DNA from: an uncultured Christensenella sp. | GTDB lineage: Bacteria > Bacillota > Clostridia > Christensenellales > CAG-917 | Length of the DNA stretch: 64,000 nt | Direction: 5' to 3' | NCBI GenBank assembly: GCA_910577815.1 | Contig: CAJTNO010000002.1 | Location: 62,001 to 126,000 of the forward strand | Shown here: positions 43,627 to 51,149 of the stretch, in pieces | Position numbering within the stretch: the stretch's first letter is position 1 | How the letters are laid out: each line of letters opens with the position of its first letter | Position numbers and translations under genes: made by a program | Notes under the pieces: model-generated | Seen by the model: only the letters and a program-made list of their open reading frames with translations | Told to the model about the DNA's origin: nothing | Databases searched by the model: none

Positions 43627-44496
43627 TTAAATATCGAACTCGTCAAAGACCTTATCGTCGGGCTTGGACGCCCTGCCTTCCCTCGCCTCCTCAAACACGC
43701 TGTCGGCGTCGTTGCGAAGCTTATAGGCCCTGTTGTCATACTGCTCGTAAAACTCTCCGCGCGTTTCGGGATTGCGGAAAAGCTCCGCCTTTTTTCTTAA
43801 CAGCTGAGCGATGACGATAACGGCTATAACGTATGCGAAATATATACAGATTGCGGCAATGCTTGCGCTCACCTGCAGGCTGCCAACGACTATCGTATAG
43901 CCCATATCGTGCATAATCTGCCAGAAGGACGCGAAAAACGCTCCGTTGTCTACAACGGAAATATATATGGCGTTTTCGGATATTACCAGAATTCCGAGCG
44001 CTACCATATAGACGATAGACCACATCTTAAACGAATTGTATTTTTCTACGGGATTGAGATTATACATTTTTGCAATAACAAAAAAGTACAGCGCGAGCAT
44101 AGCCCCGGTAAGCAGCGTAAATTCAAGCACCGTAGACGAAATAACCGCTATAGAAGGCTCGAGTATGGAAAATATTTCGATAATGCCCACCAAAAACTTC
44201 ACCGCCGCCGTAGCCGCCATAGCAAGATAGCAGAAATCGTTGCGCGGAATACAGCGCACATATCTTGCCGCGCCTATCTGCCAGACCACAAGCGCGCATA
44301 AAAATACTATAGCCATAGGCACAACGCCGTAGGAAAGCATATATCGGATTATCATAACAAACACGCTGAGCGAGCCTGCGGGCTCGGACATCGTTACGGT
44401 CAGATAAATCTGATAAGCATTGCGGGCAAAGCACGCAATTAACAGCGCAATCCAAATGATGGGATAATATTTTTTATTGATTTTTGCGTTTGCCAT
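43627..44496 (-). CDS. Hypothetical polytopic membrane protein
   Basis: A 289-residue protein with about six to seven hydrophobic helices (first at residues 10-30) and a charged 50-residue cytoplasmic C-terminus. I recognise no family. The ATG at 44496 is preceded by CGGAGTG and starts 18 bp after the holA stop; the longer frame to 44589 overlaps holA and is rejected. Transcription with holA is likely. Confidence 0.7.
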   Translation of the reverse strand: MANAKINKKYYPIIWIALLIACFARNAYQIYLTVTMSEPAGSLSVFVMIIRYMLSYGVVPMAIVFLCALVVWQIGAARYVRCIPRNDFCYLAMAATAAVKFLVGIIEIFSILEPSIAVISSTVLEFTLLTGAMLALYFFVIAKMYNLNPVEKYNSFKMWSIVYMVALGILVISENAIYISVVDNGAFFASFWQIMHDMGYTIVVGSLQVSASIAAICIYFAYVIAVIVIAQLLRKKAELFRNPETRGEFYEQYDNRAYKLRNDADSVFEEAREGRASKPDDKVFDEFDI

Positions 44497-44513
44497 ATAT
44501 ACACTCCGATAAT

Positions 44514-45494
44514 TCAAATTAACAGCAGCTCGAACATAGCCTGCGTAAGCGCGGTGCTTTCGTTTCGTCTGCCGCTGAGCACGTCGCACTGCAACGCGTG
44601 CAGGCAGTCCACGCTCCTTTTAAGTCTTACCTGCGAATACGTAGACGATACCTTGCGCATATGATAAACCGCTCCGCCGCTCATAGACAGCAAGCCCGCA
44701 AGCTCGTCGTTGCCGAGTCCCTTTCCGAGCTCGGCGTGCAGCATCCTGCGATACCTGTCGTACAGCTGATTTATTATGCGCATAGAACGCACGCCGTTCT
44801 TATAAAAAATATCCAGTACCCTGAACGCCTTATCCGCGTCCTTCTTGCTGACCGCGTCGGTAAGCTCGTAAATCTGAAAGTCGAAATCCGCCGTCACCAT
44901 ATTTACAACGTCGTCGCGCGTTATTCTTCCCTCGCAGTAGGCTTTGAGCTTTGTAAGCTCGCTTACTATGCGGGACATCGCGCTCTGCGTTCGCTCGGCA
45001 AGCTCGGTTATCGCGCCGTCGTCTATTTCGCAGACAGGCTTCGCGGAGCAAATCTTGCGTATCTCCGCCGCAAGCTCCGCATCGGACAGCGCCGAGCAGT
45101 CGACATTGACAACGCTCTTACCCTTCAACGACTTAGCCGCGTCCGCGTCGCATTCGGCGACAAGCACGGAGGTATCGTCGGGCGCGTCGATATACGCCTT
45201 AAGGGCTTTCTTATCCTCGTCGGTAAGCTTCTGAAAAACAGAAAGAATTACCACCCTGTACTGTCCGAAAACGGGATAGGTATGCAAGGTCTCCACGGCG
45301 TCGGCAACTCCGTTCTCCGAGGAAAAGCGTGAAATATTAAATGAAGCAAAGTCCTCGTCGGCGATTTTGCAAAGCATCTTCACCGCCTGCTCTCTCAGAT
45401 AATCGTCCGCGCCCGCAACTACGTAGACGGGAGAAAATTTCTCCACGCCCGCCGCCGCATTATTAAGATGCCGAGAGAGTTCGCCGTATTTCAA
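44514..45494 (-). CDS. holA: DNA polymerase III delta subunit
   Basis: A 326-residue clamp-loader subunit that opens the sliding clamp. N-terminal VYVVAGADDYLREQAVKML, the AAA-like first domains, and C-terminal helical collar with ELTDAVSKKDADKAFRVLD and RLKRSVDCLHALQCDVLSG are as in HolA/YqeN. The size is normal. A hypothetical membrane protein gene follows 18 bp downstream. The 254-bp upstream region holds an inverted-repeat structure at 45598-45668. Confidence 0.93.
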   Translation of the reverse strand: MKYGELSRHLNNAAAGVEKFSPVYVVAGADDYLREQAVKMLCKIADEDFASFNISRFSSENGVADAVETLHTYPVFGQYRVVILSVFQKLTDEDKKALKAYIDAPDDTSVLVAECDADAAKSLKGKSVVNVDCSALSDAELAAEIRKICSAKPVCEIDDGAITELAERTQSAMSRIVSELTKLKAYCEGRITRDDVVNMVTADFDFQIYELTDAVSKKDADKAFRVLDIFYKNGVRSMRIINQLYDRYRRMLHAELGKGLGNDELAGLLSMSGGAVYHMRKVSSTYSQVRLKRSVDCLHALQCDVLSGRRNESTALTQAMFELLLI

Positions 45495-45597
45495 AACACA
45501 CCGCTCCTATTATAGTTATATAGTATAATATCACTTATTAGTAAACCTGTAAAGAAAATTAGATTATTCATTTTCAAACAAACTCAAAAAAAACGCA

Positions 45598-45668
45598 GCT
45601 GCGCGCAAATAAGGCGATTTTAGGCAAAAATCAAACAAAGCTTCAAATCGCGCTTACCGTTCGCAGCT
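45598..45668. other. Inverted-repeat structure between holA and the secreted-protein gene
   Basis: Outer arms AGCTGCG (45598-45604) and CGCAGCT (45662-45668), inner arms GCGATTT (45614-45620) and AAATCGC (45645-45651). An alternative hairpin GATTTT-AGGC-AAAAATC uses the left inner arm. It could be a leader RNA fold of either divergent gene; nothing more can be said. Confidence 0.35.
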
Positions 45669-45748
45669 CTTACAACCCCTACGCAACGACAAATATGTTT
45701 ATTTGTTTAAAACTGATATTTAATGTACAAATTACGCATACTTAAGCT

Positions 45749-46489
45749 ATGAAAAAATTATTTAAATTGGCTTTAATGCTCATAACCGTCTGCCTGCTTA
45801 CGATTGGCGCGCCTGAAATCGCGCGCGCCGAGGGAGCGCAGCAGGCATTTAAAACGGTGGCGGTTACGGACGGAAATAACCGAGGAGCAGCAACCCTGTA
45901 CGGAAGCGGAGATAACTATATAACCGACTTAAAAGTACGCGTAGAATTTAAAAATCACGCTCCGTATGAAATAGCGCTTGAGGACGGCTACTCTCCCTTC
46001 ATAGCGGCGTTGGACTTCGGCGCGGAGGATAAGCTTTTGTTCTGCTCGTCGCAGACGGGAGGCAGCGGAGGCTACGGAAATTACCGCATATACCGAGTAA
46101 AGACAGACTCCTATCAGCTGTTATACGACGATAAAACGGACAGCAAAGCATATACGTATCGGGCGAGATTTTTAATCGGCGGTTTTATGGATATTTACGA
46201 CTGTACGACCGAAAATGATTTAATTGTACACGTCGGATATATGGACGGGAGCTTTTACGACAGAATATTCAATGCCGACGGCTCGCTTACGGGAGAACAG
46301 CCGTATGTAAACGCAGTTTCATTTGTATCGCCCGCGTTAAATCCCGCAAGCGGAGTCTACCGACTGATAACGTATCGCTCGGTAGCGGCGGTAGCCGAGG
46401 TCAACCGATTGGGATACATTGTGAACACGCTCGATTTTGACGGAAAAGCATTTACGCCGTCGTTTACGGAATTTTCAATCAAGCTGTAA
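45749..46489 (+). CDS. Secreted hypothetical protein
   Basis: A 246-residue protein with a signal peptide (MKKLFK, hydrophobic core, cleavage after ARA at about residue 27). The mature part is rich in beta-strand-type segments and tyrosines, with FIAALDFGAEDKLLFCSSQTGGSGGYG near residues 83-110. No cell-wall anchor, lipobox or catalytic motif is visible, and I do not recognise the family. No Shine-Dalgarno precedes the ATG. It is a single-gene unit ended by the strong hairpin at 46494-46528. Confidence 0.75.
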   Translation: MKKLFKLALMLITVCLLTIGAPEIARAEGAQQAFKTVAVTDGNNRGAATLYGSGDNYITDLKVRVEFKNHAPYEIALEDGYSPFIAALDFGAEDKLLFCSSQTGGSGGYGNYRIYRVKTDSYQLLYDDKTDSKAYTYRARFLIGGFMDIYDCTTENDLIVHVGYMDGSFYDRIFNADGSLTGEQPYVNAVSFVSPALNPASGVYRLITYRSVAAVAEVNRLGYIVNTLDFDGKAFTPSFTEFSIKL

Positions 46490-46493
46490 ATTC

Positions 46494-46528
46494 AAACGAC
46501 AGGCGGCAAAATATGCCGCCTGTCGTTT
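46494..46528. terminator. Bidirectional terminator
   Basis: A perfect 15-bp stem (46494-46508 with 46514-46528), GC-rich core GACAGGCGGCA and A3/T3 ends, between two convergent units. Confidence 0.85.
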
Positions 46529-46564
46529 AACCTGCAAATACAGTCAGTTGTTAAAATCCGCTAT

Positions 46565-47695
46565 CTACAACACTTTTTTAAGGAATTCCTGAAGTCGCGG
46601 ATGATGCTCTTCCTCCTCCGAGAAAAATTTATCGGGCGCGCCCTGCTCAAGGATTTTGCCCTGAGCCATAAACAGAATACGCGTTCCCACCTCGCGTGCA
46701 AACGCCATCTCGTGCGTAACTATAACCATAGTCATCCCCTCGTCTGCGACCTGCTTTATAAGGTCGAGAACCTCCCCCACCATCTCGGGGTCGAGCGCGG
46801 AAGTCGGCTCGTCAAACAGCATAACCTTGGGACTCATTGCCAACGCTCTCGCAATAGCCACGCGCTGCTTCTGTCCGCCGCTCAGAGTGGAGGGATAGAC
46901 CTCCGACTTTTCGCTTAAGCCTATCCTTGCAAGCAGCTTGTCCGCATTTTCGGAGGCGTCCTGCTTAATCTGCTTAGCCGAGGTCTGAGCAAGAGGCTGT
47001 CTTTCAAGCGGCGACGAAGGCACGGTATGCACTATCTTGCGCTCCGTCTTTTCGATTTTATCGGTCAGCTTCAGCTTTTTTGCAGTCAGCTTTTTATCGT
47101 AATCAACGTAGGATTTCCCCGCAATCTCCTTATAGCCCTTGGTACTCTCCCACTCCGCTACAATGGGTTCAAGCTGCTGCTTAAGCTCGACAACCCTGCC
47201 GTTCAGCCTTTCGATGCGCTTAACCACGTTGGCGTTATACGCCTTTCCGAATGCGTTGTACCAGGCGTTATGCAAGGGTATAAACGCGTTTTTAAGCTTA
47301 GCCTTGCGCATATTTTTTATGCCTATTCTTACGGGCGCAAGCATTATATTCTGCTTAACGGTCATATTGTTAAACAGATTGAACTGCTGAAAGACCATAC
47401 CCATCTTCTGTCGGTGAGTATTGATATTTACCTTTAAGTCGGCGATGTCCACTCCGTCGAAATATATCTTTCCCGAGGACGGGTCCTCGAGGCAGTTCAG
47501 ACACCTGAGAAAAGTGGATTTTCCGCCTCCCGAGGGACCGACGACAACAATCCTTTCCCCCTCGCCGATTTCGGCGGAAATATCGTCCAAAACAAGCAAA
47601 TCCCCAAATTCCTTGGAAAGATGCTCAACCCTGATAAGCGGTTCCGCAGACGCGCAAATGCCGTCGTTTAATACACTCTGTTCAATGTCGCTCAC
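46565..47695 (-). CDS. Amino-acid ABC transporter ATPase with a 115-residue helical insertion
   Basis: A 376-residue polar-amino-acid-type ATPase (about 240 is usual). Walker A GPSGGGKST is at residues 53-61, Q-loop VFQQFNLFNNMTV at 101-113, signature LSGGQKQRVAIARAL from 271, Walker B VMLFDEP and the switch His in VTHEMAFAREV. Residues about 131-245, between the Q-loop and the signature, are an inserted lysine-rich helical segment containing KRIERLNGRVVELKQQLEP. It overlaps the permease gene by 14 bp. The insertion lies in the helical subdomain that faces the permease. Confidence 0.93.
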   Translation of the reverse strand: MSDIEQSVLNDGICASAEPLIRVEHLSKEFGDLLVLDDISAEIGEGERIVVVGPSGGGKSTFLRCLNCLEDPSSGKIYFDGVDIADLKVNINTHRQKMGMVFQQFNLFNNMTVKQNIMLAPVRIGIKNMRKAKLKNAFIPLHNAWYNAFGKAYNANVVKRIERLNGRVVELKQQLEPIVAEWESTKGYKEIAGKSYVDYDKKLTAKKLKLTDKIEKTERKIVHTVPSSPLERQPLAQTSAKQIKQDASENADKLLARIGLSEKSEVYPSTLSGGQKQRVAIARALAMSPKVMLFDEPTSALDPEMVGEVLDLIKQVADEGMTMVIVTHEMAFAREVGTRILFMAQGKILEQGAPDKFFSEEEEHHPRLQEFLKKVL

Positions 47696-48386
47696 TCTTA
47701 CGCAGCCTCCTCTCTATCAGCTTGATTATCAAAGTCAGCGCAAGCACTATAACAAGATAGAACAGCGCAAGCACTATGTACGGTATCATATACGCGTATG
47801 ACGAGGACCCGATTAGCTTAAACGCCTGCGTCAAGTCGAATACGGCTATAAAGCCCGCAACGGACGTGTCCTTAACAAGAGCTATAAGCTCGTTTCCCAG
47901 CGACGGCAGACTGTTTTTTATAGCCTGCGGAATAACAATCCTGAACATCGCCGAGGTGTAAGACATTCCCAAGCTACGTCCCGCCTCGAGCTGTCCTACG
48001 TCCACCGACTGAATGCCGCTGCGCATAATCTCGCTTACGTATGCTCCGCTGTTCAAGCCGAACGTGATTATGGCAACCGCAAGCTTATCCACCTGCACTC
48101 CCATAAGCGGAAAAAGCACGTAGTATATCAGAAGCAGCTGCACGATTATAGGCGTTCCTCTGAAAAATCCTACGTATATATCGCCTATTCTCGAAATGAC
48201 CTTTGCGGTCTTGCTCTGCTTGCCACTGACCTTGACTAACGCGATAACGGTACCAATCGCAATACCTATCAAAAATCCGAATAAAGCAATGTATGCTGTG
48301 TTTTTTAAACCCAGCAATACATTCTTATATCCTTCGTTTGTCACAAATGTCTGGACAAACACGCTCCATTGTTTTGAAAAATCCAC
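47682..48386 (-). CDS. Amino-acid ABC transporter permease (HisM/GlnP type)
   Basis: A 234-residue permease with about five helices. LGLKNTAYIALFGFLIGIAIG starts the domain, FFRGTPIIVQLLLIYY is typical, and the EAA loop reads QLEAGRSLGMSYTSAMFRIVIPQA. It is of normal length and shows no unusual insertion, unlike its ATPase and binding protein. It starts 11 bp after the binding-protein stop. The substrate is probably a polar amino acid or cystine. Confidence 0.95.
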   Translation of the reverse strand: MDFSKQWSVFVQTFVTNEGYKNVLLGLKNTAYIALFGFLIGIAIGTVIALVKVSGKQSKTAKVISRIGDIYVGFFRGTPIIVQLLLIYYVLFPLMGVQVDKLAVAIITFGLNSGAYVSEIMRSGIQSVDVGQLEAGRSLGMSYTSAMFRIVIPQAIKNSLPSLGNELIALVKDTSVAGFIAVFDLTQAFKLIGSSSYAYMIPYIVLALFYLVIVLALTLIIKLIERRLRKSERH

Positions 48387-48397
48387 TTTAAATCCTA

Positions 48398-49282
48398 TCA
48401 GGCATTGAAGCTCTTGAGCAGCGAAATTGCCACCGCCTTATCCACTATTACAAAATTGATGTTGCCGTTCAGCATATCCTCGATAGCAAGCGCGGGAGAA
48501 TCGTATCCGCTGAAGACGAGATTGGAATATCCGTCAAACTCGAGCGATTCGTTACCCAATACAAACTGCTGTCCCGTGGTGCCTGTCTGTCCGCCGCATT
48601 TGGCGTTGTTTCCGCTGAGCGTCGCAAGCACAGCCTTAACCTCCTCAGAGGTTGTGCAGTAATCGAATACCGTATTTCCGTTTTTGGTAAGGATAACCTG
48701 CGTCGTATCATAGTAAGGATTGCTGAAATCCACAACCTTAGCGCGCTCCTCCGTTACCGTGAGAGCCGCCATACCTATATCGTATACCGCTTGAGTTTCA
48801 ACCGCGTTTACAACCGCCTCGAAATCCATATGCACCACTACGAGCGTCTTATCGAGCGCCTCGGCAAGGAGTGCTGCTATTTCGATATCTATACCTGCGA
48901 TTTTATTTCCGTTCTGATACTCAAACGGCGCAAAATCCAGATTGGTTGCAACTACAAACTCGTCCTCGGAATTGCTCGGCTCGGTCTTGTATGCGGTACC
49001 GAAGCCGTTTAACTGCTCGGCGGTTGCGCCGAGATACTTGATTTTAATTGCCTCGATTTCCGCCGCCTTTTCGGCAAGCAAGCCGTTTACCTGCTCCTTA
49101 AGCTCCGTCTTTTGCTTATTGAATATAAACGCGTATTGTTCGCTTGAAAGCTCGGCGTTTACCATATTTATCTTCTTGGAGTTTGAGTCATTGCCGTTGT
49201 TGCACGCAACGAGCGCAAAGCACACGCCGATAACAACCGCTACGCACATTATGGCAGTCATAATTTTAATTGCTTTTTTCAT
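48398..49282 (-). CDS. Amino-acid-binding lipoprotein, apparently circularly permuted
   Basis: A 294-residue SBP_bac_3-type binding protein with lipobox VAC (Cys27). Residues 109-294 contain the usual start of the family (FVVATNLDFAPFEY, GIDIEIAALLAEAL, DIGMAALTVTEERAKVVDFSNPYY) but stop at FVIVDKAVAISLLKSFNA. The strand-helix module that normally ends such proteins is missing there. Residues 36-86 (MVNAELSSEQYAFIFNK, TELKEQVNGLLAEK, IKIKYLG) resemble that missing end, joined by a linker at 87-107. First gene of the transporter operon; promoter at 49325-49353. Confidence 0.88.
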   Translation of the reverse strand: MKKAIKIMTAIMCVAVVIGVCFALVACNNGNDSNSKKINMVNAELSSEQYAFIFNKQKTELKEQVNGLLAEKAAEIEAIKIKYLGATAEQLNGFGTAYKTEPSNSEDEFVVATNLDFAPFEYQNGNKIAGIDIEIAALLAEALDKTLVVVHMDFEAVVNAVETQAVYDIGMAALTVTEERAKVVDFSNPYYDTTQVILTKNGNTVFDYCTTSEEVKAVLATLSGNNAKCGGQTGTTGQQFVLGNESLEFDGYSNLVFSGYDSPALAIEDMLNGNINFVIVDKAVAISLLKSFNA

Positions 49283-49324
49283 CCTTTTATCCTCGCTTAA
49301 AAATTATTTTTTGTTTGTGCTGTC

Positions 49325-49353
49325 ATACTATCACTATCAATAAAATAATGCAA
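49325..49353 (-). promoter_or_regulatory. Promoter of the amino-acid ABC operon
   Basis: On the minus strand TTGCAT (49348-49353), a 17-bp spacer and TAGTAT (49325-49330). +1 near 49318, 36 nt before the ATG. Confidence 0.7.
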
Positions 49354-49367
49354 CTGATTTTTGCATA

Positions 49368-49382
49368 AATTTTCAGAAAATT
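49368..49382. promoter_or_regulatory. CodY box, perfect match to consensus
   Basis: AATTTTCAGAAAATT matches the CodY consensus AATTTTCWGAAAATT at all 15 positions. It lies about 50-64 bp upstream of the transporter start site and 126 bp upstream of the leuA promoter. CodY senses branched-chain amino acids and GTP. The codY gene itself is not in this window. Confidence 0.7.
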
Positions 49383-49400
49383 TTTATTTTAATCATTATT

Positions 49401-49447
49401 TGCGTTATTTATGCACAATTTATGCAATTATGCGATATTTTATGCAT
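49401..49447. repeat. Cluster of ATGCA-type repeats
   Basis: TGC(A/G) cores occur at 49401, 49412, 49423, 49431 and 49443, mostly 11-12 bp apart, in an AT background (TTATGCACAATTTATGCA). Two more, at 49349 and 49362, flank the -35 of the ABC promoter. Possible cooperative operator for a second regulator. Confidence 0.4.
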
Positions 49448-49508
49448 ATTTTTCTATTTTTTATCCTGCCCTGCGGCATACCTCTCAAGCCTTGGATAAT
49501 TTTTTAAA

Positions 49509-49537
49509 TTGACGGTTATGGGGTTTTGATATATTAT
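49509..49537 (+). promoter_or_regulatory. Promoter of leuA-cimA
   Basis: TTGACG (49509-49514), a 17-bp spacer and TATTAT (49532-49537). The short leader of about 52 nt leaves no room for a T-box, and no leader peptide with Leu codons is seen. Confidence 0.75.
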
Positions 49538-49595
49538 AAATCTAAATTTATCGATAAGGTTATAAAATCGTCGACGCTTAGCTTAAAAGGATAAT

Positions 49596-51110
49596 ATGGA
49601 TAAAAACAAGGTAATAATATTCGATACCACCCTGCGCGACGGAGAGCAATCTCCCGGCTGCAGTATGCACCTCAGCGAGAAGCTTGACATAGCCGAGGCG
49701 CTCGAGGAGCTTGGAGTTGACGTAATCGAAGCGGGCTTCCCTGCCGCAAGCGAGGGAGAATTTAAAGCCGTGCAGGAGATAGCCGCGCTGTGCAAGCGCG
49801 CGTCCGTAGCGGGGCTTTGCCGTTGCAAAAAGGAGGACATCGACCGCACCTACGAGGCTGTAAAAAATGCCGTGCGTCCCCGCATCCATATATTTATCGC
49901 CACGTCGGAAATACATCTCAAGCGCAAGCTGAATATTTCCGAGGAGGAATGTCTTGCAATAATAGATAAATACACTCGCTACACGCGCACGCTTATCGAC
50001 GACGTGGAATTCAGCTTTGAGGACGCTTCGCGCACCTCCTACGATTTTTTGACAAGGGCTGTTCAAACGGCGGTAGACGCGGGCGCGACAACGGTAAACG
50101 TCCCCGATACGACGGGCTACTCCGCCCCGGACGAGATAGCCGCAATGATAACGCACCTTAAAAACAACGTCCGCGGAATTGAAAACGTCATTTTGTCCGT
50201 ACACTGTCACAACGACTTAGGTATGGCGGTTGCCAATTCGCTCGCAGGCGTACGTGCGGGCGCGCGTCAAATAGAATGCACCGTGAACGGCATCGGCGAA
50301 CGCGCTGGAAACGCCGCGCTCGAGGAGGTCGTAATGGCGCTTAAAACGCGCGAAAATCTTTTCGGGCTGCATACGGATATAATAGCAAAAAGAATATACC
50401 GCACATCCAAGCTGGTATCGGGAGTGATAGGCGTAAGGCTTTCGCCCAACAAGGCGGTTGTAGGCGCAAACGCGTTCGTGCACGAATCAGGCATACATCA
50501 GCACGGAATATTGCAGGACAAAGCGACCTACGAAATAATAAATCCGCTGGACGTAGGCATACCCGAAAACGCCCTGCTGCTTGGCAAGCACAGCGGCAAG
50601 CACGCGTTTAAGGAGCTTGCCGAGGAAATGGGATACGCGCTTACAGACGAACAGATAGACAGCGTATTCCCCTCCTACAAGACGCTCGCGGAGCGCAAAA
50701 AGACGGTTTCGAGAGTGGACATCGAAGCCTTGCTGAGCGGCTATACTCGCCGCATAGTAAAGAGGATATACACACTTAAGGACTATGACGTATCGGCATA
50801 CAAAAACAGCGCGTCGGCAACGGTAACTCTCGAGTCGGAGGGAAAAATCATCAGCGACAAAATGAGCGGCGACGGACCTATAGACGCAGGCTTTAAGGCG
50901 ATTTCCTCGGCAACGGGACAAAATTTCAAGCTTATTGACTATCAGGTACACTCTGTAACCGAGGGCAAGGACGCGCTTGGCGACGCAAGCGTAAAGCTTG
51001 CAAACGGAAACGTACAGATGACGGGCAAAGGCATATCCACCGACGTACTCGAAGCCTCTCTCATAGCCTATCTCGACGCAACCAACAAGCTGCTGCAAAT
51101 GGAAAATTAA
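49596..51110 (+). CDS. leuA: 2-isopropylmalate synthase
   Basis: A 504-residue enzyme condensing acetyl-CoA with 2-ketoisovalerate, the first step of leucine synthesis. The HMGL-like barrel shows FDTTLRDGEQSPGCSM (metal Asp), HCHNDLGMAVANS (metal His pair) and ECTVNGIGERAGNA; the C-terminal 120 residues form the LeuA dimer/regulatory domain for leucine feedback. The length is normal. AAAGGATAAT precedes the ATG. A CodY box lies upstream. The cimA start is 40 bp after the stop. Confidence 0.96.
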   Translation: MDKNKVIIFDTTLRDGEQSPGCSMHLSEKLDIAEALEELGVDVIEAGFPAASEGEFKAVQEIAALCKRASVAGLCRCKKEDIDRTYEAVKNAVRPRIHIFIATSEIHLKRKLNISEEECLAIIDKYTRYTRTLIDDVEFSFEDASRTSYDFLTRAVQTAVDAGATTVNVPDTTGYSAPDEIAAMITHLKNNVRGIENVILSVHCHNDLGMAVANSLAGVRAGARQIECTVNGIGERAGNAALEEVVMALKTRENLFGLHTDIIAKRIYRTSKLVSGVIGVRLSPNKAVVGANAFVHESGIHQHGILQDKATYEIINPLDVGIPENALLLGKHSGKHAFKELAEEMGYALTDEQIDSVFPSYKTLAERKKTVSRVDIEALLSGYTRRIVKRIYTLKDYDVSAYKNSASATVTLESEGKIISDKMSGDGPIDAGFKAISSATGQNFKLIDYQVHSVTEGKDALGDASVKLANGNVQMTGKGISTDVLEASLIAYLDATNKLLQMEN

Positions 51111-51149
51111 AGACAGGCTTTGCACAGAACCGATTTTAATATACAAAAT

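Noticed and set aside
49540..49595. T-box or leucine leader peptide before leuA
   Set aside because: The leader is about 52 nt, with no T-box core, no terminator hairpin and no run of Leu codons.
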